A model generated the notes under the pieces. It ran no database searches. It had not been told where the DNA came from and saw only the letters and a list, made by a program, of their open reading frames with translations. The position numbers and the translations under genes were made by a program. Positions 45,178-54,419 of a stretch of DNA of 64,000 bases are shown piece after piece. Position 1 is the first letter of the stretch. Every line of letters starts with the position of its first letter. Source of the stretch: Peptostreptococcaceae bacterium (GTDB taxonomy: Bacteria; Bacillota; Clostridia; Peptostreptococcales; Peptostreptococcaceae). Location of the stretch: contig JAOARY010000078.1 in NCBI GenBank assembly GCA_025210335.1, positions 1 through 64,000 of the forward strand, given 5' to 3'.

Positions 45178-46093
45178 TTAAATCAACCCCCAATAATTTC
45201 ATAATAAGTGCCATTCTAACATACATCCCGCATTTAGCTTGATAAAAGTACACTGCTCTTTTATCATCATCTACATTTGTATGTATTTCATTGACTCTTG
45301 GAAGTGGATGCATTATTAGTAGATCTTCTTTAGCATTTTTTATCTTTTGTTTATCAAGAATATAACTATCTTTTAGTCTTAAATAATCTTCTTCATTGAA
45401 GAATCTTTCTTTTTGAACTCTAGTCATATAAAGGATATCCAAGTCATCTATGACATCTTCTAAATTTCTAGTTTCAAATAGTTCTTGATTTTTTAGTTCT
45501 TCTTTTATATATTTTGGAATTTTTAATTCTTCAGGAGAGATGAAAACAAATTTTATATTTTCATATCTGGCCATTGTTTTTACTAAAGAGTGTACAGTTC
45601 TTCCAAACTTTAAATCTCCACAAAGACCAATTGTTAAATTATTAAGATCATTTTTTAAACTCTTTATTGTAAGTAAATCAGTTAGAGTTTGTGTTGGGTG
45701 TTGGTGTCCGCCATCCCCTGCATTAATAAGAGGCATTTCAATAGCCTTTGAAGCTAATTTAGGTGCTCCTTCTTTTGGGTGTCTCATAACTGCAATATCA
45801 GCATAACATTCTATAGTTTTTAATGTATCTGATAAAGTTTCTCCTTTTGAAACAGAAGATGTATTGGCATCTGAAAATCCAATTACATTCCCACCTAATC
45901 TAAGCATTGCAGATTCAAAACTAAATTTAGTTCTAGTTGACGGTTCATAAAACAAGGTTGCTAATAACTTGCCTTCACAAGCCTTAGTATATTTTGAAGG
46001 GAAATTCTTTATATCATTCCCTAAAGATAAGATTTGATCGATTTCTTCTAGTGTAAAATCACTAGGCTCAATTAAAGATTTGCCTTTTAACAT
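45170..46093 (-). CDS. pyrB: Aspartate carbamoyltransferase catalytic subunit
   Basis: 307 residues. The carbamoyl phosphate loop [16 protein letters not shown] (about residues 49-64) and the HPTQTLTDL motif (about 132) are present, as is the aspartate-domain MTRVQKERF. It catalyses the first committed step of pyrimidine synthesis. It is the first gene of pyrBICFKDE. A strong promoter, a short leader and a PyrR-binding loop next to its GGAGG indicate control by PyrR and uridine nucleotides. Confidence 0.95.
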   Translation of the reverse strand: MLKGKSLIEPSDFTLEEIDQILSLGNDIKNFPSKYTKACEGKLLATLFYEPSTRTKFSFESAMLRLGGNVIGFSDANTSSVSKGETLSDTLKTIECYADIAVMRHPKEGAPKLASKAIEMPLINAGDGGHQHPTQTLTDLLTIKSLKNDLNNLTIGLCGDLKFGRTVHSLVKTMARYENIKFVFISPEELKIPKYIKEELKNQELFETRNLEDVIDDLDILYMTRVQKERFFNEEDYLRLKDSYILDKQKIKNAKEDLLIMHPLPRVNEIHTNVDDDKRAVYFYQAKCGMYVRMALIMKLLGVDLNA

Positions 46094-46111
46094 AAAAATA
46101 TCCTCCTTTTT

Positions 46112-46125
46112 AGCCTCTCTGGACT
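46112..46125 (-). promoter_or_regulatory. PyrR-binding loop upstream of pyrB
   Basis: On the minus strand AGTCCAGAGAGGCT matches the PyrR RNA-binding consensus ARUCCNGNGAGGYU exactly. It ends four bases before the AGGAGG ribosome site, and no terminator follows it. PyrR bound with UMP would therefore probably block ribosome binding rather than cause attenuation. Confidence 0.85.
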
Positions 46126-46169
46126 AAGTTAAAGTTTCTTTTTTTTGATTATTCTTTTTCCTGTTAGTT

Positions 46170-46198
46170 ACTATAACATTAATAAAAATAATAGTCAA
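46170..46198 (-). promoter_or_regulatory. Promoter of the pyr operon
   Basis: TTGACT (complement of 46193-46198) and TATAGT (complement of 46170-46175) are separated by 17 bases. The start would be near 46164, giving a leader of about 70 bases that contains the PyrR-binding loop. Confidence 0.85.
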
Positions 46199-46230
46199 TA
46201 TAAAAAAATTTTTACAGCTTATTTTTTTCA

Positions 46231-46277
46231 AAAAAATATAAGACCTAGCCTTTTAATATCTAAAAAACTAGGTCCTT
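46231..46277 (-). terminator. Terminator-like hairpin upstream of the pyr promoter
   Basis: On the minus strand AGGACCTAG pairs with CTAGGTCT and is followed by a T run. It would insulate the pyr promoter from transcription arriving from the right. Confidence 0.7.
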
Positions 46278-46345
46278 TATAGGAAAGATAACTCTTTATT
46301 AAAATTGTAGATTCTACATATCAAATAATTTTTACTAATATTAAT

Positions 46346-46393
46346 ATGCTGCTACCAAAAATATCGGGTAGAATAAAAACTACCTAGTAGCAT
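46346..46393. other. Unassigned structured element
   Basis: Outer arms ATGCTGCTA and TAGTAGCAT (one mismatch) enclose an inner GGTAG/CTACC hairpin (46367-46371 with 46380-46384), so about 48 bases can form a compact two-level fold. On the minus strand a 13-codon frame starting at 46393 lies over it with AAAGGAG touching the ATG, too close for normal initiation. No known RNA family is recognised. The surrounding 46278-46620 holds no other gene. Confidence 0.4.
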
Positions 46394-46623
46394 CTCCTTT
46401 CTCATATTTTTATACAATTTTCATATTTTCGTGAAAACTATAAAACTAAATCAAAATATATTTAACATAAATATTTAAACAAACCTCTTAAAAACTTTCT
46501 TTAAAATAAAACTTAAACAAATAAGATTTTATACGATTAACTACAATTCTAAAAAAAGAGTTTCTATCTAGAGGAATTTAAAAACATAACCCTCTAATTT
46601 TATTATACCCAAATAAAATATCT

Positions 46624-46803
46624 TTAATCGTTTTCTTTTAATTTTTCTAATTTTTTTTTCATTTCTAAATTTATTAAAACATCTAAACTTTTGCTTATTT
46701 CCAAAATTTCTTTGTTTTTATAAAAAGAATGTTCTTCATTTCCCACTTTTAAATTCAATTCTTTTTTTATACTTTCAATCTCGGTTTTCTTTATATAAGC
46801 CAA
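46624..46803 (-). CDS. Spo0E-family aspartyl-phosphate phosphatase
   Basis: A 59-residue protein starting at TTG 46803, with GGGGAG eight bases upstream. It has the Spo0E family layout of two short helices: a first helix KKTEIESIKKELN and a second with EILEISKSLDVLI, containing the family motif S-x-x-L-D-x-L-I. Such proteins dephosphorylate Spo0A~P or other response regulators and delay sporulation. It stands alone between the gdh terminator and the pyr promoter. Its small size and TTG start make it easy to miss. Confidence 0.75.
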   Translation of the reverse strand: MAYIKKTEIESIKKELNLKVGNEEHSFYKNKEILEISKSLDVLINLEMKKKLEKLKEND

Positions 46804-46932
46804 AACCTAAACTCCCCTATTTTAATATTTATTTCCTTTTATAATTATATCATATATTTTCACAAAAAACAGCATATATATACTATAAATTTAAATTTTT
46901 ATAAAAATTTAATTTTAGACATGAAAAAAATA

Positions 46933-46967
46933 AATAAAAAAAATGTTGCCACTAAGGGCAACATTTT
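46933..46967 (-). terminator. Terminator of the glutamate dehydrogenase gene
   Basis: AAAATGTTGCC pairs with GGCAACATTTT around six bases, followed by a long T run on the minus strand, 25 bases after the stop codon. Confidence 0.92.
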
Positions 46968-46991
46968 AATTTATAATATAATTATTTATTC

Positions 46992-48332
46992 TTAGTATAA
47001 ACCTTGTGCAGTCATAGCTTCTGCAACTTTCTTAAATCCAGCTATATTAGCTCCAGCTACTAAGTTATATCCAAATCCATACTCTTTTGATGCTTCCATA
47101 GCATTTTTATGAATATTAACCATTATTTGATGTAATTTAGCATCTACTTCTTCTTCAGTCCAAGAATATCTCATACTATTTTGAGCCATTTCTAATGCAG
47201 AAGTAGCAACTCCACCAGCATTTGCAGCTTTAGCAGGTCCAACTATTATTTTATTATCTTGTAAATAAGCTAATGCATCATTAGTAGTAGGCATGTTAGA
47301 TGCTTCAACAACATACTTAACTCCATTTTCTACTATCTTCTTAGCATCTTCTATTCTTATTTCATTTTGAGTAGCAGAAGGCATAACTATATCAACCTTG
47401 ATTCCCCATGGTCTTTGTCCTTCAAAGAATTCTACACCAAATTTGTCAGCATAATCTTTAACTTTATCTCTACCTGAAGCTCTCATTTCAAGCATATAGT
47501 CAATTTTTTCTCCAACTATTCCATCTGGATCATAAATAAATCCATCTGGTCCTGATAAAGTAACAGCTTTACCACCAAGTTCAGATATCTTCTTAGCAGC
47601 TCCCCAAGCAACATTACCAAATCCTGAAAGTGATACAGTTTTTCCTTCGAAAGTATCATTTTCATGCTTTAATATTTCATTTGCAAAGTAAGTAACACCA
47701 AAACCAGTAGCTTCTGGTCTTATTAAACTACCACCATATGCAAGTCCTTTTCCAGTAAGAACACCATTTTCAAATGCTCCTCTAATTCTTCTATATTGTC
47801 CATATAAGAATCCTATTTCTCTAGCTCCAACACCAATATCTCCAGCTGGAACGTCAACATCTGGTCCTATATGTCTGTATAACTCAGTCATGAAGCTTTC
47901 ACAGAATCTTAATATTTCTCTATCCGATTTTCCTCTAGGATCGAAATCAGATCCACCTTTACCTCCACCTATTGGAAGTCCTGTTAGTGAATTCTTGAAT
48001 ATTTGCTCGAATCCTAAGAATTTGATTATTCCTATGTAAACTGATGGATGGAATCTAAGTCCGCCTTTGTAAGGTCCAATAGCTCCATTAAATTGTACTC
48101 TAAATCCTCTGTTAACTTGAAGTTTACCTTCATCATCAACCCAAGGAACTCTAAACATTATTTGTCTTTCTGGCTCACAAATTCTTTCTAATAAGTTAGC
48201 ATCAACATATTCAGGATGTTTTTCTATAACTGGTTTTAATGATACTAAAACTTCCTCAACTGCTTGAATAAATTCTGGTTCTGTTGAATTTCTAGCCTTA
48301 ACTTTTTCTAATACATTTTCAATGTAGCCCAT
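46992..48332 (-). CDS. gdhA: Glutamate dehydrogenase (hexameric, GdhA type)
   Basis: 446 residues matching the small hexameric GDH group. The substrate-binding motif GGGKGGSDFDPRGKSD (about residues 121-136) holds the catalytic Lys, the Rossmann motif SGFGNVAWGAA lies near 240, and ASNMPTT near 345. It interconverts glutamate and 2-oxoglutarate plus ammonia using NAD(P)H. ATG 48332 has AAAAGGAGCG upstream, with a TTG one codon earlier as alternative. It is a single-gene unit with a long leader of about 170 bases and a palindrome inside the promoter. Confidence 0.95.
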   Translation of the reverse strand: MGYIENVLEKVKARNSTEPEFIQAVEEVLVSLKPVIEKHPEYVDANLLERICEPERQIMFRVPWVDDEGKLQVNRGFRVQFNGAIGPYKGGLRFHPSVYIGIIKFLGFEQIFKNSLTGLPIGGGKGGSDFDPRGKSDREILRFCESFMTELYRHIGPDVDVPAGDIGVGAREIGFLYGQYRRIRGAFENGVLTGKGLAYGGSLIRPEATGFGVTYFANEILKHENDTFEGKTVSLSGFGNVAWGAAKKISELGGKAVTLSGPDGFIYDPDGIVGEKIDYMLEMRASGRDKVKDYADKFGVEFFEGQRPWGIKVDIVMPSATQNEIRIEDAKKIVENGVKYVVEASNMPTTNDALAYLQDNKIIVGPAKAANAGGVATSALEMAQNSMRYSWTEEEVDAKLHQIMVNIHKNAMEASKEYGFGYNLVAGANIAGFKKVAEAMTAQGLY

Positions 48333-48512
48333 CAATATCGCTCCTTTTTATTTATTTGAAGAAATAAATTCTTCCTATTAAGCAAATTTAATTTTAAAAA
48401 ATAAAGAGTTAAGTTTTAATAATGGAAAAATAAAAAAATATATTGTTAAATTATTATCTTCAATATAAGCTTATTTTTTCCTTGAAAACATTTTCTTCTC
48501 TTTACACGATTG

Positions 48513-48541
48513 ATTATATCACAAGCATTTTTGCTTGTAAA
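48513..48541 (-). promoter_or_regulatory. gdhA promoter with a palindrome in the spacer
   Basis: TTTACA (complement of 48536-48541) and TATAAT (complement of 48513-48518) are spaced by 17 bases. The spacer carries the palindrome ACAAGC-N6-GCTTGT (48521-48538), whose edge overlaps the -35 box. A protein bound there would block RNA polymerase. The rest of 48542-48781 is AT-rich with no clear feature. Confidence 0.7.
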
Positions 48542-48781
48542 CAAACTATCATCACCAAAAAAAACTTCAAAATGCATTATGTATTTTTAATCATTCATTT
48601 GTATATTTATTCTTTTTTCCATGCTTTTAAAGGTTTTGTATACAAAATTATTTGATTATTTATGAGTTTTTAGAAAATTGAAACTTTCTTATTTCATGCA
48701 TCTTTTATTATAATTTAAAATTTAATTTATAAAAAAAAGAAATATAAATAAAATATTTATATTTCTTTTACATTATTTAAT

Positions 48782-49603
48782 CTATTTATTATTTGTTTTT
48801 ATTTTAACAATATCTATGTTTATAGAATTTATATTTATCAAAGTCATTTTTTCTAAAATATCATTTATATTCATCTGAATTTTCTTTACCTTATTAATAT
48901 TAAAATTTTTGTCATATACAAGTTCTAATTCAATAGATAAATCTACATCATTAGGATTTTTATTTATTTGAATTTTTAAAAGTTTATAAATTAAATTTTC
49001 TTTAGATAATTCATATTTTACAATTTGTTTGACTGCTTTTTGTGAAATATAATATCTACCTAAATAACTGAAATTAGGTCTTACTATAGTTTTTTCAACT
49101 TCTACAACCTCTTCATTTTTATTTTTTAAAAGCATTTTTATTGGATTTCTAAATAATCCTGAAAAATGTTTTTTTACTTCAAAACTAGGAATTGGAACTA
49201 CATGACTACCTTTAGTTCTTCTTATTTCTCTTGCTTTATTTATATCATCCATAGAAGATATCTCTTCTATATATACTATTTTAAAAAGCTCTTGTATCTC
49301 CAATCTATTTGCTATCTTATCTATCATTTTTTTTGATGTTCCTATTATAAGTAGTTTGTCAACTTTACGATTTCTTATTTCTTTAAGAACAGAATCTCTA
49401 TGATTATCATCTTCAAAAATAGCTCTTCTAACTGCTTCCATTTTAGTTTTTGATTTTTTTGCAGATATTCCAGCTAATATTTTGTTCTTATATATTAAAA
49501 TTCCATCATCAATTAAATATTCAATCCCATATTTTTTAGTTATTTTAAGAGCATTATAACTCTTTCCTGTACCACTTTTACCTATAAGTGCAATTACCTT
49601 CAT
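48782..49603 (-). CDS. P-loop protein with a C-terminal Asp23-like region
   Basis: 273 residues. The N-terminal domain starts with a Walker A motif, IGKSGTGKS (residues 7-15), and resembles a nucleoside-kinase-like P-loop fold; a loop near 150-160 reads RRTKGSHVVPIPSFEVKKHF. The C-terminal third (from RPNFSYLGRYYISQKAVKQI, about residue 187) looks like an Asp23/Gls24-type segment. No named family is certain. GGAGG precedes the ATG. It is cytoplasmic and monocistronic, and neighbours give no clue. Confidence 0.75.
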   Translation of the reverse strand: MKVIALIGKSGTGKSYNALKITKKYGIEYLIDDGILIYKNKILAGISAKKSKTKMEAVRRAIFEDDNHRDSVLKEIRNRKVDKLLIIGTSKKMIDKIANRLEIQELFKIVYIEEISSMDDINKAREIRRTKGSHVVPIPSFEVKKHFSGLFRNPIKMLLKNKNEEVVEVEKTIVRPNFSYLGRYYISQKAVKQIVKYELSKENLIYKLLKIQINKNPNDVDLSIELELVYDKNFNINKVKKIQMNINDILEKMTLININSINIDIVKIKTNNK

Positions 49604-49975
49604 ATTTAACCTCCAAACTAAAACAATCTTTTAATAATTATATCATTTTTATTTACATCAAACATTAATTCATTTTTCTATTGATTCTAAAAAATAATTA
49701 AATAAAATTTTTATAAAATTTTTCTATTGATTCTATCTAATTATCAATATTAATTATCTTATATAACATTAATCTAGTGATTAAAATTATTGGGTTTTTG
49801 CATACAATTACATTTATTTGCATATTGATAATCAGTCTCAAGTATTATAATTACTGGCTTTCAGAGAAATTTTTTTATAAAAAATCATTGCATTTTTATT
49901 TCACATTTGCTATACTTAAATCGTAATTTGGTTATTAAATTTTTTTAAATAAATATTTTGAAGGAGGATTTTATA
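49604..49975. other. Divergent intergenic region with a 17-base direct repeat
   Basis: TTTTTCTATTGATTCTA occurs at 49673-49689 and again at 49719-49735, 46 bases apart, upstream of the P-loop gene. A rightward -10-like TATAAT lies near 49844, after TTGATA with only 15-base spacing, and might serve the ferredoxin gene. No gene is seen. Confidence 0.35.
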
Positions 49976-50146
49976 ATGGCTTATAAAATATCAACAGATT
50001 GTATTAGTTGTGGAGCTTGTGAAGGAGAATGTCCAGTTAGCGCTATCGCAGCAGGAGACGAGCAATATAATGTAAATGCTGATGCTTGTATCGATTGTGG
50101 TGCTTGTGCATCTGTATGTCCAGTTAGTGCTATTTCAGCTGAATAA
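49976..50146 (+). CDS. 2[4Fe-4S] ferredoxin
   Basis: 56 residues with two CxxCxxCxxxCP clusters (CISCGACEGECP and CIDCGACASVCP), the classical clostridial ferredoxin. It carries low-potential electrons between pyruvate oxidoreductase, hydrogenase and Nfn. ATG 49976 has GAAGGAGG eight bases upstream; the frame extends to a TTG at 49958, which would place the start inside the ribosome site and is rejected. A strong terminator follows. Confidence 0.95.
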   Translation: MAYKISTDCISCGACEGECPVSAIAAGDEQYNVNADACIDCGACASVCPVSAISAE

Positions 50147-50156
50147 TCTTAAAATA

Positions 50157-50185
50157 AAAAACAGGGTATATACCCTGTTTTTTTT
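50157..50185. terminator. Bidirectional terminator between ferredoxin and rex
   Basis: AAACAGGGTATATACCCTGTTT is a perfect palindrome followed by a T run on the plus strand and an A run on its left side, so it can stop both convergent transcripts. Confidence 0.92.
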
Positions 50186-50816
50186 ATTTATTCTTTTCAT
50201 TTAATAAATATGATAATGTAAATAAACTCTCTGTTAAATGAACATTTTCTATTACTATATCTTCATCTTCAATAGTTAAATCTACCGGCGCAAAATTCCA
50301 AATACCTTTGATATTGCTTCTTATCAGTACATCTGCTATTTCTTGTGCCTTTTCTTTAGGTGTACATATAACACCAATTTCTATATCATTTTCTAGTACA
50401 AATTTCTCAAGATTTTCAATATCTCTAATTTCAAGATCTCTTATCTTAAGTCCAATAAGTCTTGGGTTTATATCAAATAAACCTTTTATATTAAAACCTG
50501 ATTTTTCAAATCCTGAATAATTAGCAATTGCTTGACCTAAGTTACCAGCACCTATTATAACTGTATTATAATCCATATTAAGTCCTAAAATTTTTCCAAT
50601 TTCAGCATAAAGTTCCTCAACATTATAGCCATAACCTTGTTGTCCAAAACCACCAAAATTATTTAAATCTTGTCTTATTTGAGAAGCTGTAAATCCTATT
50701 ATAGAGCTTAATTCCTTTGATGATATTCTTTTTCTGTCCTTATCTAAAAGTTCCTTTAAATATCTATGATACTTAGGCAACCTTCTAATGACAGCCATTG
50801 ATATTTTTTTTCCCAT
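50184..50816 (-). CDS. rex: Redox-sensing transcriptional repressor Rex
   Basis: 210 residues. An N-terminal winged-helix domain (about 1-80, with SSKELSSIIGFTASQIRQDL) precedes a Rossmann domain with IGAGNLGQAIANY (about 91-103) and a C-terminal swapped helix. Rex binds TTGTTAA-type operators when NADH is low and releases them when NADH rises, so it controls fermentation genes. A candidate site lies at 2763-2780. A strong promoter is present 160-200 bases upstream. The ATG has GGAGGT nearby. Confidence 0.94.
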   Translation of the reverse strand: MGKKISMAVIRRLPKYHRYLKELLDKDRKRISSKELSSIIGFTASQIRQDLNNFGGFGQQGYGYNVEELYAEIGKILGLNMDYNTVIIGAGNLGQAIANYSGFEKSGFNIKGLFDINPRLIGLKIRDLEIRDIENLEKFVLENDIEIGVICTPKEKAQEIADVLIRSNIKGIWNFAPVDLTIEDEDIVIENVHLTESLFTLSYLLNEKNK

Positions 50817-50983
50817 AACTACCTCCTAATTCTTTTCTCTAGGAAATTGAAAATATTAAATATATATAAAATATATTCCCATTTGTATATGATTTAAAAT
50901 AGTTTATCAAAATATAAACAATATAAAAATTTTATAATATAAAATAAACATATAATTCGTCATTTTGATACAAATAATTAAAT

Positions 50984-51012
50984 ATAATATCATCATCGAA
51001 AATATTTGTCAA
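50984..51012 (-). promoter_or_regulatory. Promoter of rex
   Basis: TTGACA (complement of 51007-51012) and TATTAT (complement of 50984-50989) are spaced by 17 bases and read toward rex. The leader would be about 160 bases. The rest of 50817-51346 is very AT-rich and shows no other clear feature. Confidence 0.7.
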
Positions 51013-51346
51013 ACTCTTAATTTAAACGTATTATATTTTTGTATATTCAAAAAAATAATTCGACAAATAATTATAATAATAATTAAATTTTAAATTTATT
51101 ATTGCATATTCCATAAAAAAATAACAATGTTTTAAAAAAAATATATGCATATCTGTAAAGTTAAAAAGTTGAATTATAAATCTTTGTAACATATAATTAA
51201 TAGAGTGTCTTTTTATAGAATTGATGATAAAATTCAAATGAAAACAAAGTATATATTATCATTATAATATATCTTCACTTCTTATAAAAGTTTTATCGTG
51301 TTTTATTTAACAAATTTATGAACTGTGTTTTACTAGGAGGAACAAA

Positions 51347-53269
51347 ATGATAGCATTATCTGTAAATAAATTAAAAAAGTCTTTTGGTGTTACTAATATA
51401 CTTTCAGATATATCTTTTTCTATAAACGAGGGCGAAAGAATAGGTATAGTAGGAGTCAATGGTACAGGAAAAACTACTTTACTAAAAATTCTTTCTGATA
51501 TATATGATTATGATGAAGGCGAAATATATTATGGTAAAGATACCAGCATTGGTTATTTAGAACAAAATAGTGATTTTAGTTCTGATAATACTGTTTATGA
51601 AGAAACATTAAGTGTATTTAATGATGTTTTAGAAAAAGAAAAGAATTTAAGAAAATTAGAAAAGGAAATTTCAATAAAAAGTGATACTATGGATCAAACT
51701 CTTGAAAAAACAATGAATATATATTCAAAAGAGCTAGAAGAGTTTGAAAAAATAAATGGCTATGCATGTCAATCTGAAGCAAAAGGAATATTAAAAGGTC
51801 TTGGTTTTGATGAAGAGGATCTTAATAAAAATATAAATGTATTATCTGGTGGAGAAAAAACAAGAGTTTTACTTGGTAAAATACTACTAAAAAAACCATC
51901 TTTACTTTTACTTGATGAACCAACCAATCATTTAGATATTGATGCAGTTGAGTGGTTAGAGGTATTTTTAAAACAATATAAAGGTACTGTTTTAATGGTG
52001 TCTCACGATAGATATTTTCTTAATCAAATTGTAAACAAAGTTTTAGAAATTCACAATAAAAAATTAAGAATATATCATGGTGATTATACTTATTTCATGA
52101 CTGAAAGAAAATTAAGAGAAGAAGAAGAACTTAAACGATATGAAAATCAACAATCAGAAATAAAAAGACAAAAAGATGTAATAGATAAACTAAAATCATA
52201 TGGTCGTGAAAAACATGTAAAAAGAGCAAGAAGTCGTGAAAAACTACTTGATAAAATGGATGTTATGGATAAACCTGATTATTATAAAGATAAAGCAAAA
52301 ATCTGCTTTGAACCCGAAATTTCAAGTGGTAATGATGTTTTAGAAGTCAAAAATATCTCAATGAGCTATGACGATGATGATCTTTTATTTGATAATTTAA
52401 ATTTTAATATCTATAAATATGATAAAATAGGTCTTATTGGTCCTAATGGAGTTGGAAAATCAACATTATTTAAAATTATACTAAAAGAATTAAAAGAAAA
52501 ATTAGGAACTATAAAATACGGAACCAATGTAAATATCGGTTATTACGATCAAGAACAAAAAAATCTTAATTTAAATAACTCCATTATAGAAGAAATTCGA
52601 GATGAAAAACCACTTATGAAAGATGGTATTATAAGATCTTATCTTGCTAGATTTCTATTCAAAAGTGAAGATGTATTTAAAATGCTTAAAGATTTATCAG
52701 GTGGAGAAAAAGCAAGAGTATCCTTACTTAAATTAATGCTTTCTAAATCAAATTTCTTATTACTTGATGAACCTACAAACCATTTAGATATGGAAGCTAA
52801 AGATGTGTTAGAAGAAGCACTTATGGATTATGATGGTACTTTATTTATAATTTCACATGATAGATACTTTCTAAATCGTGTTACTAATAAAACTTTTGAA
52901 CTTCAAAAGACCGGGTTTAAAGAATATTTAGGTAATTATGATTACTACCAAGAAAAGAAAAAAGAAGCAGAAGAATTAAAAAAATTAAACACAGAATCTA
53001 ATTTGGAAACTAAAACAAAGACTCAAATCAAAGAAGAACGAAGAAAAGAAAAAGAAAAACAAAAAGAAGAAAGAAAAATAAAGAAACAGCAAAAAGAACT
53101 AGAAGAAAATATAATGATTATGGAAGAAAAAATAGAAGAATTAAATAATTTACTTTGTTTAGAAGAATATTATTCAAATCCACAAAAAAGCTTAGAAGTA
53201 AATAAAGAAAAAACAGATTGTGAAAATGCATTAGAAGAACTTTATGCTAAGTGGGAAGATTTTATGTAA
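51347..53269 (+). CDS. ABC-F family ATPase
   Basis: 640 residues with two ABC domains and no membrane segment. Walker A motifs are GVNGTGKTTLL (about 36-46) and GPNGVGKSTLF (about 365-375); signature motifs are LSGGEKTRV and LSGGEKARV, followed by LLLDEPTNHLD twice. A linker of about 80 residues with many charges (the P-site interaction motif) joins the domains, and a C-terminal coiled coil covers about 545-630. ABC-F proteins act on the ribosome in translation regulation or antibiotic protection. The YdiF-like length and tail suggest a housekeeping member; resistance cannot be inferred. Confidence 0.93.
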   Translation: MIALSVNKLKKSFGVTNILSDISFSINEGERIGIVGVNGTGKTTLLKILSDIYDYDEGEIYYGKDTSIGYLEQNSDFSSDNTVYEETLSVFNDVLEKEKNLRKLEKEISIKSDTMDQTLEKTMNIYSKELEEFEKINGYACQSEAKGILKGLGFDEEDLNKNINVLSGGEKTRVLLGKILLKKPSLLLLDEPTNHLDIDAVEWLEVFLKQYKGTVLMVSHDRYFLNQIVNKVLEIHNKKLRIYHGDYTYFMTERKLREEEELKRYENQQSEIKRQKDVIDKLKSYGREKHVKRARSREKLLDKMDVMDKPDYYKDKAKICFEPEISSGNDVLEVKNISMSYDDDDLLFDNLNFNIYKYDKIGLIGPNGVGKSTLFKIILKELKEKLGTIKYGTNVNIGYYDQEQKNLNLNNSIIEEIRDEKPLMKDGIIRSYLARFLFKSEDVFKMLKDLSGGEKARVSLLKLMLSKSNFLLLDEPTNHLDMEAKDVLEEALMDYDGTLFIISHDRYFLNRVTNKTFELQKTGFKEYLGNYDYYQEKKKEAEELKKLNTESNLETKTKTQIKEERRKEKEKQKEERKIKKQQKELEENIMIMEEKIEELNNLLCLEEYYSNPQKSLEVNKEKTDCENALEELYAKWEDFM

Positions 53270-53307
53270 GTTAAAATCATAAATAATTAATATATCTATA
53301 AATTTAA

Positions 53308-53390
53308 AAAGGGGACATCTAATTAAGAAATTTTGATACGATATACTGTATCATTTTTCCTTAGTTTGATATCTCCTTTTTCTAATTAAA
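53308..53390. terminator. Two-tier hairpin between ABC-F and tsaD
   Basis: Outer arms AAAGGGGACATC and GATATCTCCTTT enclose inner TTGATAC/GTATCA pairing. Convergent genes end on both sides. Layout is like the hairpins at 8093 and 9684. Confidence 0.7.
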
Positions 53391-53398
53391 AAACTTTT

Positions 53399-54418
53399 TT
53401 ATTCTTGACCAATCTTTAAATTTGGAACTGCATTTAATCCTTGATCTGATATTTTATTATTTATAAAATTATAATATCCACAGCTACCTATCATAGCTGC
53501 ATTATCTGTACATAAGTTGATATTTGGATATGATAATTTTATATTGTTTTTCTTTGATATGTTAAGAAGTTGGTTTCTAAGTTTTGAATTTGCTGCTACT
53601 CCACCAGCAAGTACTAAAGTATCATAATTTTTATCCTTACATGCCTTTATCGCCTTTTGGCTCAAAACATCTACAACCGCTTTTTGAAAAGATGCACATA
53701 CATCTTCAACTACAATCTCTTCTTTTTTCATCTTTTTAGCATTTAAATAATTTAATACAGCTGATTTTAATCCACTAAAACTAAAATCATAACTATCATC
53801 ATCAATTAACGCCTTAGGAAAATCTATTTTATTTTCATCTCCTAATTTAGCCATCTTGTCAATAAGAGGTCCCCCTGGGTATCCAAGACCTAATGCTCTT
53901 GCAATTTTATCAAAAGCTTCTCCTGATGCATCATCTCTTGTCCTTCCAAGTATGTCGTATTTATTATAATCCTTAACTTCAACTAAGTGAGTATGTCCTC
54001 CAGAAACAACCAAACATATAAATGGAGGTTTTAATTCTTTGTTACTTATATAATTTGCACATATATGACCTTCTATATGATTAACTCCCACTAGAGGCTT
54101 ATTTAATGCAAATGCTAATGCTTTTGCTGTTGAAAGACCTACTAATAACGCTCCTACCAATCCTGGCCCGTAAGTAACCGCTATAGCATCTATATCATCA
54201 AAAGAAGAATTTGATTTTTCTAATGCTTCTTTAACTACTAAATTTATAGTTTCCATATGAAGTCTTGATGCAACTTCTGGTACAACTCCACCAAATTTTT
54301 TATGTAATTCCATCTGTGTGTTTACAATATTAGATAAGACTTCTCTACCATTTAAAACAACACTTGCCGCTGTCTCATCGCAACTACTTTCAATTGCCAA
54401 AACTTTTATATCCTTCAT
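53399..54418 (-). CDS. tsaD: tRNA N6-adenosine threonylcarbamoyltransferase TsaD
   Basis: 339 residues. The metal-binding HIEGH motif (about residues 111-115) and the ASKH-fold segment [14 protein letters not shown] near the N-terminus are diagnostic, with a further VSGGHTHL motif. With TsaB and TsaE it attaches threonylcarbamoyl to adenosine 37 of ANN-decoding tRNAs. ATG 54418 has AAGGAG seven bases upstream and starts just after the rimI stop; a frame to 54448 is rejected. It is the last gene of tsaE-tsaB-rimI-tsaD. Confidence 0.95.
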   Translation of the reverse strand: MKDIKVLAIESSCDETAASVVLNGREVLSNIVNTQMELHKKFGGVVPEVASRLHMETINLVVKEALEKSNSSFDDIDAIAVTYGPGLVGALLVGLSTAKALAFALNKPLVGVNHIEGHICANYISNKELKPPFICLVVSGGHTHLVEVKDYNKYDILGRTRDDASGEAFDKIARALGLGYPGGPLIDKMAKLGDENKIDFPKALIDDDSYDFSFSGLKSAVLNYLNAKKMKKEEIVVEDVCASFQKAVVDVLSQKAIKACKDKNYDTLVLAGGVAANSKLRNQLLNISKKNNIKLSYPNINLCTDNAAMIGSCGYYNFINNKISDQGLNAVPNLKIGQE

Positions 54419-54419
54419 T

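Noticed and set aside
46346-46393. 13-codon leader peptide on the minus strand
   Set aside because: The ribosome-site-like AAAGGAG touches the ATG, leaving no spacing, and no gene follows directly.
48442-48459. Second possible Rex site upstream of gdhA
   Set aside because: Only the first half (TTGTTAA) matches; the second half agrees at three of seven positions.
48443-48655. 70-codon plus-strand frame across the gdhA promoter
   Set aside because: It overlaps the gdhA promoter and has no ribosome site.
49823-49845. Possible Fur box upstream of the ferredoxin gene
   Set aside because: TGATAAT is present, but the second half matches only about four of seven positions.
51031-51237. 68-codon minus-strand frame upstream of the ABC-F gene
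   Set aside because: Composition reflects AT-rich intergenic DNA; no ribosome site and no family resemblance.
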